Positions 16,806-24,429 of a stretch of DNA of 64,000 nt are shown here, in pieces (positions within the stretch are counted from its first letter, which is position 1; the number at the start of each line of letters is the position of its first letter). The DNA comes from JADJOY01 sp016713535 [NCBI: Deltaproteobacteria bacterium] (GTDB lineage Bacteria; JADJOY01): assembly GCA_016713535.1 (NCBI GenBank), contig JADJOY010000023.1, positions 186,001-250,000 on the forward strand, given 5' to 3'. Both the position numbers and the translations under genes were made by a program. The notes below the pieces were generated by a model. It was given only the letters and a program-made list of their open reading frames with translations. It made no database searches and was not told the DNA's origin.

Positions 16806-18233
16806 TCAGCGAGAGGGGGCGCGGTGATCCGGATGACGCGGCTCGCCGCGCGGCGGCGCGGCATCGAGAACGGGCACAAGACCCGCCCGGGCAAGGCTCG
16901 CGGGCGCGAGCGCGAGCGGACGCGGGCCGTCGAGCACCACCCGCCCGGCGCCGAGCAGCACCACGCGCTCGATGCGCCCCGGCAGTGCCCACAGCTCGTG
17001 CGTCGCCCACACCACGGCGCAGTGACGCGCGGCGCACGCGCGCTCCAGCGTGGCGACGAGTCGCTGGGCCGCGACCGGATCGAGGCCGCTCGTGGGCTCG
17101 TCGCACAGCAGCAGGTCCGGCTCGGTCGAGAGCGCCGCGGCGAAGCTCAGCCGCTTGCGCTCGCCGAAGCTCAAGCGATGCGCCGCGCGGTGGGCCACGT
17201 GCGCGATCCCGAGATTCTCGAGCAGCGTGCTCGCCCGTGCGCAGGCCACATCCTCGGTGATCCCGTGCTGGGCGAGGCCCCACACGAGGTCGTCGAGGGG
17301 GGTCGAGCCGAAGATCTGGTCGTCCGGGTCCTGGAACACGAGCGCGACTCGCGCGTCCACCCGCTCGTGCAGCGCGCCCGCCACCAGCGGCCGCCCGAAC
17401 CGGACGAGCTCACCGGCGCTCACCTCGCACAGCCCGGCAATGGCCTTGAGCAGCGTGCTCTTCCCCGAGCCGCTCGGCCCGCCGAGCGCAACCCACTCGT
17501 TCGCGCCGATCCGTAGAACGACGCCGGCGAGCCCGACACCGCCGTCGGAGAAGGTCACGGCGAGCCCGTTCGCCTCGACGGCGGCACGCGACACATCCGC
17601 CGCAGGCCTTGGCTCCCGCCCGGGGCGCGCCGCCCGCAGCGTGCGTGCCTCTTCGAGCGCGAGCCCGCGAGCGAACGCGCGCTCGACGCTGCCGCCGAGG
17701 ATCCTCCCGTAGGTCTCGAACCGAGCCCGGCCCGGAGCGAGCGCGCCGCGCAGCGCGGCCGCGGTGCGGCGACGCTCGAGCGTGTCCACCAGCAGCAGCG
17801 CGTGCACCACCGAGCCGTCGATCGCGCTCACGGCGGCGGCGGAAACACCGCTGCGCCGTAGCGCGCGGGCGAGCCGCGGCCACGAGAGCCCCGCACCGAG
17901 CCACAGCGCCCAGGTGAGCCCGCTCACCATGCGCAGCGCCGAGCGGGCCCCCTCGCGCGCGGCGTCGCCGAGCCAGGCGGCCGCGAGCAGCACCAGCAGC
18001 GCCTGCGCCGAGCCCGCCGCGAGCAACGCCCAGCGTGTCGCCGTCGGCCGCGACGAGACGAACGCGGCGAGCCCGAGCGCGAAGCCCGCGCCGAGCACTC
18101 CGCCGCCGGTCGCCGATGCGTTCACGGCGAGCGCGACGAGCGTGATACCGAGCCGGACGGCCGGCGCCATCCGGGCGTCGTCGGCGAACAGCGCGCGAGC
18201 CGGCTCAAGATGCACGCGACGCCTCGACTCCAT
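16806..18233 (-). CDS. ECF transporter CbiQ-CbiO fusion (T component plus ATPase)
   Basis: 475 residues. Residues ~20-215 are a CbiQ-like transmembrane T component (helices such as LGITLVALAVNASATGGGVL and FALGLAAFVSS) containing the coupling motif region DTLERRRTAAALRGAL. Residues ~225-460 are an ABC ATPase with Walker A GPSGSGKST (~247-255), Q-loop FQDPDDQIFG, signature LSFGERKRLSF (~358) and Walker B LLLCDEPTSGLD (~373). T and A components are usually separate proteins; here one polypeptide carries both. The start overlaps the upstream CbiM-like gene by 29 bp, though a later start is possible. Expected to energise divalent metal (Co, Ni or Zn) uptake with the CbiM-like S component. Confidence 0.88.
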   Translation of the reverse strand: MESRRRVHLEPARALFADDARMAPAVRLGITLVALAVNASATGGGVLGAGFALGLAAFVSSRPTATRWALLAAGSAQALLVLLAAAWLGDAAREGARSALRMVSGLTWALWLGAGLSWPRLARALRRSGVSAAAVSAIDGSVVHALLLVDTLERRRTAAALRGALAPGRARFETYGRILGGSVERAFARGLALEEARTLRAARPGREPRPAADVSRAAVEANGLAVTFSDGGVGLAGVVLRIGANEWVALGGPSGSGKSTLLKAIAGLCEVSAGELVRFGRPLVAGALHERVDARVALVFQDPDDQIFGSTPLDDLVWGLAQHGITEDVACARASTLLENLGIAHVAHRAAHRLSFGERKRLSFAAALSTEPDLLLCDEPTSGLDPVAAQRLVATLERACAARHCAVVWATHELWALPGRIERVVLLGAGRVVLDGPRPLALAPASLARAGLVPVLDAAPPRGEPRHPDHRAPSR

Positions 18234-19167
18234 CGACGGACCGCGTGAGCCGCGTCCAGCTCACGCCGACGACCACGCCGGCGACGAAGGTTCCGAGCGA
18301 GAACACGAACAGCAGCAGGTCACCCTGCTCGACGTCGAGCACGGGCCCGGTCGCCGGGCGCCCGCCCGCCGCGCCCGCCGCCTCGATCACCGTCTCGTCG
18401 AGCCCCAGGAAGCGCTCCTCGGCGGCGGCGGGTCCAGCCGGCGCGGCCCAGATCACCGCGGCCAGCAACGCCGCCGGAACGGCGCTCGAGCGCGGCGCGG
18501 CCATCCGCGTCGCGTTGAGCCAGCTCGGCACGAGGTCGGGCCGCCGGCGCGCCAGAGCTCGGATCAAGCCGGCACTGAGCAGCGCCTCGATCAGCGCCAG
18601 CGGCACCTGGGTGGGCGCGAACGCGAGCGCGAGCGAGCCGAACCAGGCGCCGAAGCCGCGCTCCCCGGAGAGGGCGAGCGCAAGGATGACGGCGTCCGCG
18701 GCGTAGACGGCGAGATCCGCGACTCCGCAGGCGAGCGCGACGGCGAAACCGGCACTCGCACCGGCGCGGCGCGCGGCGCGCGCCACCGCCCACCCCACCC
18801 ACGGCCCGACCACTCCGAGGGTGAGCACGTTGGCGCCGAGTGGCGTGAGCCCGCCGTGTGCGAAGAAGAGCGCCTGCAAGAGCAGCGTGATCGCCGCCGG
18901 CACCACCATCGCCGGCGCGCCCACCAGCAGCGCGAGCACCGGCGTGGCGCACATGTGCGACGTCGCGCCCGCCACGGGCACCGGCACCGGGAACAATGTG
19001 AAGGCGAAGGTCAGCGCGCCCGCCATGCCGAGCAACACCCGGCGATCGGCGGACGCGGTCCGTCGCGCGCCCAGGAAACGACGCGCGCCCACGGCGAGAA
19101 GCGGCGCGCTCACGGCGCTCCAGGCCGCAGCGTGTGTCAGGGGAAGAATTCCTTCGGCGATGTGCAT
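18205..19167 (-). CDS. CbiM-like substrate-binding component of ECF metal transporter
   Basis: 320 residues beginning MHIAEGILP: in CbiM/NikM the free N-terminal amine and His2 bind the metal ion, so this start is almost certain. Further ligands are in GATSHMCATPV (~67-77), and there are about seven helices to ~215. A C-terminal extension (~225-320) ends with a helix (LLLFVFSLGTFVAGVVVGV) that may replace CbiN. The CbiM family carries Ni or Co, and related members are found under Zur. First gene of the operon; its promoter region has a TGCAA-N5-TTGTA palindrome 46 bp upstream of the ATG, shared with the divergent gene. Confidence 0.9.
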   Translation of the reverse strand: MHIAEGILPLTHAAAWSAVSAPLLAVGARRFLGARRTASADRRVLLGMAGALTFAFTLFPVPVPVAGATSHMCATPVLALLVGAPAMVVPAAITLLLQALFFAHGGLTPLGANVLTLGVVGPWVGWAVARAARRAGASAGFAVALACGVADLAVYAADAVILALALSGERGFGAWFGSLALAFAPTQVPLALIEALLSAGLIRALARRRPDLVPSWLNATRMAAPRSSAVPAALLAAVIWAAPAGPAAAEERFLGLDETVIEAAGAAGGRPATGPVLDVEQGDLLLFVFSLGTFVAGVVVGVSWTRLTRSVDGVEASRAS

Positions 19168-19212
19168 GCGGCTCTCGTCCCTCCGTCGCTGAACGATGCG
19201 ATCTAGATGCTA

Positions 19213-19229
19213 TTGCAACTTAATTGTAT
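19213..19229. promoter_or_regulatory. Candidate Fur-family (Zur/Nur-like) operator 1
   Basis: TTGCAA-CTTAA-TTGTAT in an AT-rich pocket between the divergent CbiM-like gene (start 19167) and the 19280 gene. Nearly the same palindrome occurs at 21094-21110. The spacing TTGCAA-N5-TTGCAA matches the published Streptomyces Nur box; the surrounding genes look zinc-related. On the minus strand a TACAAT hexamer overlaps it. Confidence 0.65.
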
Positions 19230-19279
19230 TTACAAACCGCAAGCGATGGGCCACCCTGCCGACCTGGACAGGAGGCCCC

Positions 19280-19933
19280 GTGCAGACCGACAGGACCGAG
19301 TGGATGGAGAGCCGCACGTCGCGCATCGAGGCGCTGATCCGGGAGTGGCTCGCCGACCCGGACGTGGTGCTCGTGTGCGGACGGTGGTCGGCGGGCGTGA
19401 TCGCGGAGATCTTCCCGGCTGGAACCGGGGTGCTGACGCCGCAGGGCTACGACGGGCGATTCGCGGGCGTTCGCGATCTCACGATCCCGGGCACACGGCA
19501 CCACCTCCATCTCGATCTCGGCAAATTCCGGGGCGCGCTCTTCCTGGTGGCCCCCAGCGTGTGCTTCGGATTCCGCCCCTCGTTCGAGGTCTGGTTCGAC
19601 ACGGCCGAGCGCGACGCGATCGATTTGGCGGGCCGGCCGTCGTCGGACTTCGGGTTCGCGATCGCGCATCCGTACGCGGACGGACGGCTCGATCAGCCGA
19701 AAGTGCTGCGCTACCTCGAGCGCTTCGTCGACCAGCAGCGGCGTTTCCCCGACGTGGTCGACCTCGAATTCCGTCGCCGTCCACGCGAGGAGGCCTCGGT
19801 GTGGCGCGAGATCGGCGACTGCGTGTGGCGCGTGACGGAGGGCGAACCGCCAGGAGTCGACTCTCCCCCCGACCCCGAACTGCTCTGCCAGCGCCTGAAA
19901 CGTGCATCGATGCGGGTGAGCGCCCGTGGTTGA
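19280..19933 (+). CDS. Unknown protein, paralogue A of a tandem pair with HHxHLDL motif
   Basis: GTG 19280 is preceded by AGGAGG at 4 nt, so it is preferred over the in-frame ATG at 19196, which would lie upstream of the operator. Product 217 residues, soluble, no signal peptide. Notable segments: VVLVCGRWSAGVIAEIF, TRHHLHLDLGKFRGALFLVAPSVC, FRPSFEVWFD and FGFAIAHPYADG. The next gene shares HHxHLDL, APSxC and VWF in the same order. The clustered His and Asp plus a cysteine suggest a metal site, but I recognise no family. Eight-base overlap with paralogue B indicates translational coupling. Transcribed divergently from the ECF operon across operator 1. Confidence 0.8.
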   Translation: MQTDRTEWMESRTSRIEALIREWLADPDVVLVCGRWSAGVIAEIFPAGTGVLTPQGYDGRFAGVRDLTIPGTRHHLHLDLGKFRGALFLVAPSVCFGFRPSFEVWFDTAERDAIDLAGRPSSDFGFAIAHPYADGRLDQPKVLRYLERFVDQQRRFPDVVDLEFRRRPREEASVWREIGDCVWRVTEGEPPGVDSPPDPELLCQRLKRASMRVSARG

Positions 19934-20432
19934 CGATTCGCGAGTGATCGAGGACCTCGTCGCGGGCGCGCTCGCGATTCCCGAGGCCTCGCTCGTCATC
20001 CACCGGCGGCGCACCCTGGTCGAGTTCAAGACCGACCTGCTGCGAGGCGCCCTCGAGCGCTACGAAGAGCACGGCCACGTGAGCTGGCAGGTGGGCGACT
20101 TCCACGGCCATCACTGCCACCTCGACCTGCGCGCCGTCAGACGCGTGGTGTTCGAGGCTGCGCCGTCCGGCTGCCAGGGCGGCCGTACGAACTTCACCGT
20201 GTGGTTCCTCGACGACGGTGGCGCCGGAAACCCCAACCGTCCCGACGGCTACTTCTCGGTGACGCTCAACTCGCCCTACGAGGAGGACGGCGCGCTGCGC
20301 CTCGACCTCGTCGAGCAAATGATCGCGCTCTACCTCGCCCACGACGCGACGAGCGTCGTCGACGCCTCGCCCGGCTTCCGGGACGTCGTCCGCAGCGCGT
20401 ACCCGGGGCACGCCATCACGCCGCGGTCGTGA
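19926..20432 (+). CDS. Unknown protein, paralogue B of the HHxHLDL pair
   Basis: 168 residues from GTG 19926, overlapping the stop of paralogue A by 8 bp. It repeats the layout of its neighbour: IPEASLVIHRRRTLVEF, then GHHCHLDLRAVRRVVFEAAPSGC, RTNFTVWFLDD, and YFSVTLNSPYEEDGALRLDLVEQM. An extra histidine and cysteine in the HHCHLDL stretch strengthen the idea of a metal site. No signal peptide. Its 3' end overlaps the end of the convergent thiol-peroxidase-like gene by 17 bp. Function unknown; operon position implies expression under the same metal signal as the ECF transporter. Confidence 0.8.
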   Translation: MVDDSRVIEDLVAGALAIPEASLVIHRRRTLVEFKTDLLRGALERYEEHGHVSWQVGDFHGHHCHLDLRAVRRVVFEAAPSGCQGGRTNFTVWFLDDGGAGNPNRPDGYFSVTLNSPYEEDGALRLDLVEQMIALYLAHDATSVVDASPGFRDVVRSAYPGHAITPRS

Positions 20433-21022
20433 GCGACGCGCCCAGCGCGCCGGCGAGCCGCCGGACGCGCTCGAGGAACGCGCCCGTCGGGACTCATCAT
20501 CTGGTCGAACGGCACGTCGACGGTGAGGAACACGCCGTCGACGAGCGCGAAGAGTCCGTGGGCGATGCGGCGATGACCCGCGACCTCGACGCCGAACGCG
20601 CGGACGAACGACGCGCGGTGGTCCGCGGAGGCGCCTTCCAGGGTGTAGGCGGGCGCCTGGACGTCCGGGTGGTATTCGTCGACCTCGTGCCAGTGGTCGG
20701 CGTGATCGGCGGAGACGAGCACGACTCTCGCACGCGTGCTCGCGTGCCGCGTGTGCTCGTCGAGATCGACGATCTGCGCGAGACACGCGCTCTTCGCCAC
20801 GTTAGGCAACGTCGAGACGAACACCAGCCCAGCCGCGAGCTCCTCCGAGCGCAGCGGCGCCGTCGCGCTGCGCGCCGGCGGCAGCTCGAAGCGCGCGGCA
20901 AGCCGATCACCTGCACACGGTGCGGAGCCCGGGAGCGAGATCCTGCGACCGCCCAGGTGGGCGAGACGGATTTCGGCGAGAGCCCTGCGGCGCGAGAAAA
21001 CTCGTCGATGCGGTTCGTTCAC
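20416..21022 (-). CDS. Thiol-peroxidase-like (redoxin) protein, apparent frameshift near 20494
   Basis: Start GTG 21022 with GAGGGAG upstream. The product reads RFELPPARS...GLVFVSTLPNVAKSACLAQIVDLDEHT, the Tpx layout with the peroxidatic cysteine in a T/N-x-x-x-x-C context; the resolving cysteine of Tpx is not obvious. The long frame to 20330 ends in arginine-rich nonsense. Shifting by one base near 20494 gives PTGAFLERVRRLAGALGASL and a stop at 20416-20418, which looks genuine and abuts paralogue B. Expected ~200 residues, cytosolic peroxide reduction. Operator 2 lies 72 bp upstream of the start, so it probably belongs to the same regulon. Indel could be an assembly error. Confidence 0.62.
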
Positions 21023-21093
21023 CGGCTCCCTCGGGGCCCCGCCATCGGATCGAGGCGGGGCGGACCGCGAACGTAATCACATCAAATAACCTT

Positions 21094-21110
21094 ATGCAAC
21101 TCAATTGCAC
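21094..21110. promoter_or_regulatory. Candidate Fur-family (Zur/Nur-like) operator 2
   Basis: ATGCAA-CTCAA-TTGCAC, a perfect TGCAA / TTGCA palindrome with a 5-bp centre, in an AT-rich pocket between the redoxin gene (start 21022, minus) and the Fur-family gene (start ~21197, plus). It differs from operator 1 at few positions, and its location implies autoregulation. Confidence 0.7.
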
Positions 21111-21196
21111 TAACAGGATCGCCCCATCGAGACACGCGGCGGGAGGCGGAGCACCGTGACGCCGCGGTCGAGCGCCTCGTGGTAGCCTCGACGGCG

Positions 21197-21694
21197 ATGA
21201 CTCCAGTCAAGTCCCGCTCCGCCACCCGGCGCGTCGCATCACCCGCGAGCCCCGCCAAGCCCGAGGCGCCTGCCGCCGAGCTCCGCGGTGTGATCCGGGC
21301 CGCCGGGCTACGAAGCACGGCGCCGCGCGTCGCGGTGTTGGGCTGGCTGCGGCGGGCACGCGCACCGCTCAGTCACGGCGAGATCGCTGAAGCGCTGGCC
21401 CCGCAGGGCTTCGATCGTGCGACGATCTACCGGAATCTCGTCGACCTGACGGATGCGGGACTCCTGCGGCGGATCGACGTCGGCGACCACGTGTGGCGGT
21501 TCGAGCGGGAAGGCGACGGCGGCGCTGCGAAGAGCGCCAAGGCCTCCCACCCCCACTTCGTGTGCGTCGATTGCGGCGCGCTGAGCTGCCTCCCCGAGGT
21601 GAGCGTCGCGATCTCGCCCAAACCGGGTAGCCAGCGCTCGAAGATCGGCGACGTGTCGCAGGTGTTGCTGCAGGGCCACTGCGGTCAGTGCTGA
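21197..21694 (+). CDS. Fur-family metal-responsive repressor (Zur or Nur type)
   Basis: 165 residues from ATG 21197 (an in-frame GTG at 21179 is possible). The DNA-binding domain reads LRSTAPRVAVLGWLRRARAP, HGEIAEALAPQGFDRATIYRNLVDLTDAGLL, the classic Fur winged helix. The dimerisation domain has SHPHFVCVDCGALSCL, whose CVDC pair and the C-terminal HCGQC pair form the structural Cys4 zinc site, and histidines in HPHF contribute to the sensory site. Genes around it (ECF transporter, COG0523, Zrg-like and Znu components) make Zur the best guess; the operator resembles that of nickel sensor Nur. Probably represses its own promoter and the redoxin gene through operator 2. Confidence 0.85.
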   Translation: MTPVKSRSATRRVASPASPAKPEAPAAELRGVIRAAGLRSTAPRVAVLGWLRRARAPLSHGEIAEALAPQGFDRATIYRNLVDLTDAGLLRRIDVGDHVWRFEREGDGGAAKSAKASHPHFVCVDCGALSCLPEVSVAISPKPGSQRSKIGDVSQVLLQGHCGQC

Positions 21695-21809
21695 GCCGCC
21701 GCACGCGCCGCCGCTATCAGGCTGCTGAGAAGGGCGCGCGCCAGAGGCGCGCCGACGGGCGTGGCGAGTCGAGGGTGAGGCCGCGCAAGAACCGCGCTTC
21801 TTGCGGCGC

Positions 21810-21830
21810 GGGGGTCTGGAACAGACCCCC
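21810..21830. repeat. Hairpin GGGGGTCTG-GAA-CAGACCCCC
   Basis: Perfect 9-bp stem with loop GAA. Compared with the copies at 57262 and 3715 (stem GGGGGGCTG) the sixth stem base and its partner are both changed, keeping pairing. Another hairpin CAAGAA / TTCTTG lies just upstream at about 21785. In the 190-bp gap between two convergent genes. Confidence 0.8.
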
Positions 21831-21884
21831 GAGGAAACATTGGCGGGCGCGAAAGACTCGCATCTGCGAGTTTCCAGCAGCCTG

Positions 21885-22607
21885 CTAAGGCCCGGGCCGC
21901 GGCCGCACGTCGTCGAGGGCCATGCGGTAGAGGCTCTCGACGAATCCGTCCACGATCTTCGGGCCGACCTCCAGCTTCCCCCACACCCGCACCGGCAGCG
22001 CCTGGTCCAGGGTCATGAGGCGCCGCCCCAGCTTGGCGTCGCTCACGTGGATGTCGATCCAGTCGTTCACCTTGGTCGGCCCGCCCCAGCAGCAGCTCGC
22101 CACGCTCGGCGACAACACGAAGCGCCGGATCACCTCTGCGCCCATGTCGATCGGCAGGATGAAGCCGTCTACGGCCACGGGCTTGCCCGCGAGCGCGAGG
22201 ATCGCCGGGGGGATCGGATCGGGAAACCTGGCGGGGTCGCTCCCGATCCGGGCCATGTCGCTCTCGCTCGGCAGCCGATACGGATAGGCCGAGAGCTGCG
22301 CGAGCGACACGTGGAACCGCCCATCCGGTCCAGGGGTCGCGGAAACCGGAGCGATCGGCTCGCCGGCCGGGGCGCCCACCGTGTGCGCCGGGTTGGGGGC
22401 CGCGGCGCCCGGCGCGGCGGCACCCCCCGGTGCCGCATCCGGGGCCGGCACGCCGGCCGCGAACGCGATCGGGCCGGGCCGGCGCAGCGGCGAGGTCGAC
22501 GAGACCAGCGACGCGCCGAGCAGCCAGCAGGCCGCCACCAGCGCCGCGCGAGCGAGAGAGGTGCGGCGCCGCCGCGGCCGAGCTCGGAAGTGAGCCGAAG
22601 TGGTCAC
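21885..22607 (-). CDS. Exported DUF3299 domain protein
   Basis: 240 residues from GTG 22607, whose GTGA overlaps the upstream stop. N-terminus is an uncleaved or cleaved signal (SLARAALVAACWLLGASLV), then a long Pro/Ala/Gly linker, then the DUF3299 domain: AVDGFILPIDMGAEVIRRFVLSPSVASCCWGGPTKVNDWIDIHV. The CCWGGPTKVNDW stretch is the family hallmark. In Pseudomonas (PA4063-PA4066) and Vibrio (zrg) a DUF3299 gene is the last gene of a Zur-repressed ABC operon, the same arrangement as here. Periplasmic role in zinc uptake is inferred from that context. Confidence 0.85.
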   Translation of the reverse strand: MTTSAHFRARPRRRRTSLARAALVAACWLLGASLVSSTSPLRRPGPIAFAAGVPAPDAAPGGAAAPGAAAPNPAHTVGAPAGEPIAPVSATPGPDGRFHVSLAQLSAYPYRLPSESDMARIGSDPARFPDPIPPAILALAGKPVAVDGFILPIDMGAEVIRRFVLSPSVASCCWGGPTKVNDWIDIHVSDAKLGRRLMTLDQALPVRVWGKLEVGPKIVDGFVESLYRMALDDVRPRPGP

Positions 22608-23146
22608 GGCATTTCCTTCCCCGCCTCGAGGCCGCCGGGCAGCGTCTCGTTCCCCTCGGGAACGAGCAGCCGTACCCGCTCGAAGCGCATGCCACGGACC
22701 GTGATCGCGGGGATCTCGCCCGCGAGGCGCTTCACCCCGGCGAGGCGCGCATCGGTCACCTCGAACTGGGAGGTATCGCCGACGGTCTCGCCGGTCAGCA
22801 CGTTCGCCACGGCGGCGAGCGACAGCACGAACGGTCTCACCGCCGGCGACGCGTCCGCCCCGTCGATCCGGTCGACGCGCAGCTCGAGCACCGGCGCGGC
22901 GATCCGGACCGCGCGTTCGGCCTCGCCGTCGAGAAGGTAGGCGGTCAGGCGGCCCGCCCCGCGCTCGAGCACCAGCTCGACGTGCGCGGCTTCGTCTCCC
23001 AGGACCTGGAGCGCGCCACCGTGAGGAGGCTCGTGAACGTGCTCCGCGAGCGCCGGCCACGAGGGCGCGAGCGATACGAGGGCGAGGGCGAGGATCACGG
23101 GGCGGCGGCGATCACGAACCGACAAGGGGTTTCCTCCGCGCGGCAT
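22604..23146 (-). CDS. Exported zinc-operon protein with EHVHEPPHGG motif
   Basis: 180 residues from ATG 23146, overlapping the permease stop by one base (TGATG). Signal peptide RPVILALALVSLAPSWPALA, then EHVHEPPHGGALQVLGDEAAHVELVLERG, with three histidines immediately at the mature N-terminus. The rest is beta-rich (LTAYLLDGEAERAVRIAAP) and ends ITVRGMRFERVRLLVPEGNE. The histidine cluster is typical of periplasmic metal-handling proteins and the gene sits between an ABC permease and a DUF3299 gene. Exact family not recognised; role in periplasmic zinc binding is inferred. Confidence 0.72.
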   Translation of the reverse strand: MPRGGNPLSVRDRRRPVILALALVSLAPSWPALAEHVHEPPHGGALQVLGDEAAHVELVLERGAGRLTAYLLDGEAERAVRIAAPVLELRVDRIDGADASPAVRPFVLSLAAVANVLTGETVGDTSQFEVTDARLAGVKRLAGEIPAITVRGMRFERVRLLVPEGNETLPGGLEAGKEMP

Positions 23147-24429
23147 CAGGCGGCCGGTGCGAGATTCGAGGCGACGTCGGTGGCGTACGCGCGCAGCGCA
23201 GGGACGATCCCGGCGCCTGCGCCGAGCAACGCCACGACAACCGGAGTGGCGAGCACCGGAGCGGTGACGTGCATCACGTCGAGCACGACGCCGACCCGGT
23301 CCCTGAGCAGGGCGGAGGCGGCGCCGACGATCGCCGCGTGGACGAGCAGGCCCATCACGGCGCCGAGCGCCGCGATCGCCGTGGACTCGAGGACGATCGC
23401 CGCGAGCACCGTGCACCGGCCCGCGCCGAGCGCGCGCAGGATCGCGAAGTCGCGGCGCCGCGCGCTCATGGTGTTGTAGAGGCTGGCGAGGATCGACGCC
23501 GCGGCGACGATCACCACGAGCTGCGCCACCGCCAGCAGCACCCGGCTCATCCACCCGACCTTGTCGAGCAGCTCGCTCATCACGCGGCCGATCGGCCACG
23601 CCAGCGTCGCGACCTTGCCCTGCCGGTTGATGGTCTGGTCGAGGGCGATCCCGGCCTGCGGCGAACGCAGCTTCAGCATCACAGCGCTCACCTCCTTCGC
23701 TTCGTCGGGGATCGGCGCCCCCTCACGCGGCTGGTACTCGGTGCCGGCACCGCGCAGAACGTGCCCCGCCATGCGGAACACCCCTTCGATCGGGATCCAC
23801 AGCACCCGGTCCGATGGCGTGTGGGTGGGCTCGAGCACACCGACCACCGTGTAGAGCTCGTCGTGCCGCGCGGACTCGTCGAAGACCACGCCGTGGAACG
23901 GGTGGAACGTCGAGCCGGCGTGGAGGCCGAGCCGCTCGGCCACCAGGCTGCCCACCACCGCCTCGCGCGAGCTGGAGTCGAAGACCCGGCCACCCGTGGC
24001 CATGCGGAAACGGAGCCCGCGGCTCGCCTCGCCGCGCGTGAAGAGCTCGGCGACCGTGCCGACGATGCGGTAGCCACGGTAGTTGTCCCCCACCGCATAC
24101 GGGATCGCTTCCGCCACCCGCGGGTCGGCGCGGATCGCCTGGTAGGTCGACCACGGCAGGTTCCCCGGGGACGTCTCGAGGTGGAACACCGTGTTGAGGA
24201 CGAGCTGGAGCTGGCTGCCGCGCGCGCCGAGCACGGCGTCGAACGCGGTCGCGCCGCCGGTAAACGCCGCCTCGCTCTGCGCCTGGATGGCGAACAGCGC
24301 CATCGTGAGCCCAGTCGCCAGCGCCACCGACGCCACCGTGACGACCGTCGAGAACGCGTGCTGGCGCAGGCTGCGTCGCACCAGCAGCGCGATCCCGCCG
24401 AACCGCCCGGCCCGCCGAGCCCCGCTCAT
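23146..24429 (-). CDS. FtsX/MacB-type ABC permease of Zrg-like operon
   Basis: 427 residues. One N-terminal helix (HAFSTVVTVASVALATGLTMALFAI), a ~230-residue periplasmic domain of the MacB core type (GSLVAERLGLHAGSTFHPFHGVVF), then three C-terminal helices, the first containing RVLLAVAQLVVIVAAASILASLYNTM and the FtsX motif RRRDFAILRALGAGR. This architecture belongs to mechanotransmission ABC systems (LolCDE, MacB) rather than importers, yet homologous pairs are Zur-controlled in other bacteria. Overlaps the ATPase gene (ATGA, 24426-24429) and the downstream gene. Confidence 0.87.
   Translation of the reverse strand: MSGARRAGRFGGIALLVRRSLRQHAFSTVVTVASVALATGLTMALFAIQAQSEAAFTGGATAFDAVLGARGSQLQLVLNTVFHLETSPGNLPWSTYQAIRADPRVAEAIPYAVGDNYRGYRIVGTVAELFTRGEASRGLRFRMATGGRVFDSSSREAVVGSLVAERLGLHAGSTFHPFHGVVFDESARHDELYTVVGVLEPTHTPSDRVLWIPIEGVFRMAGHVLRGAGTEYQPREGAPIPDEAKEVSAVMLKLRSPQAGIALDQTINRQGKVATLAWPIGRVMSELLDKVGWMSRVLLAVAQLVVIVAAASILASLYNTMSARRRDFAILRALGAGRCTVLAAIVLESTAIAALGAVMGLLVHAAIVGAASALLRDRVGVVLDVMHVTAPVLATPVVVALLGAGAGIVPALRAYATDVASNLAPAA

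Noticed and set aside
19196-19279. ATG 19196 as the start of paralogue A
   Set aside because: It lies upstream of the operator and gives residues unlike paralogue B; GTG 19280 has an AGGAGG site.
20330-20415. Continuation of the redoxin frame to 20330
   Set aside because: The reading is arginine-rich and runs into paralogue B. A one-base shift gives a better ending at 20416.
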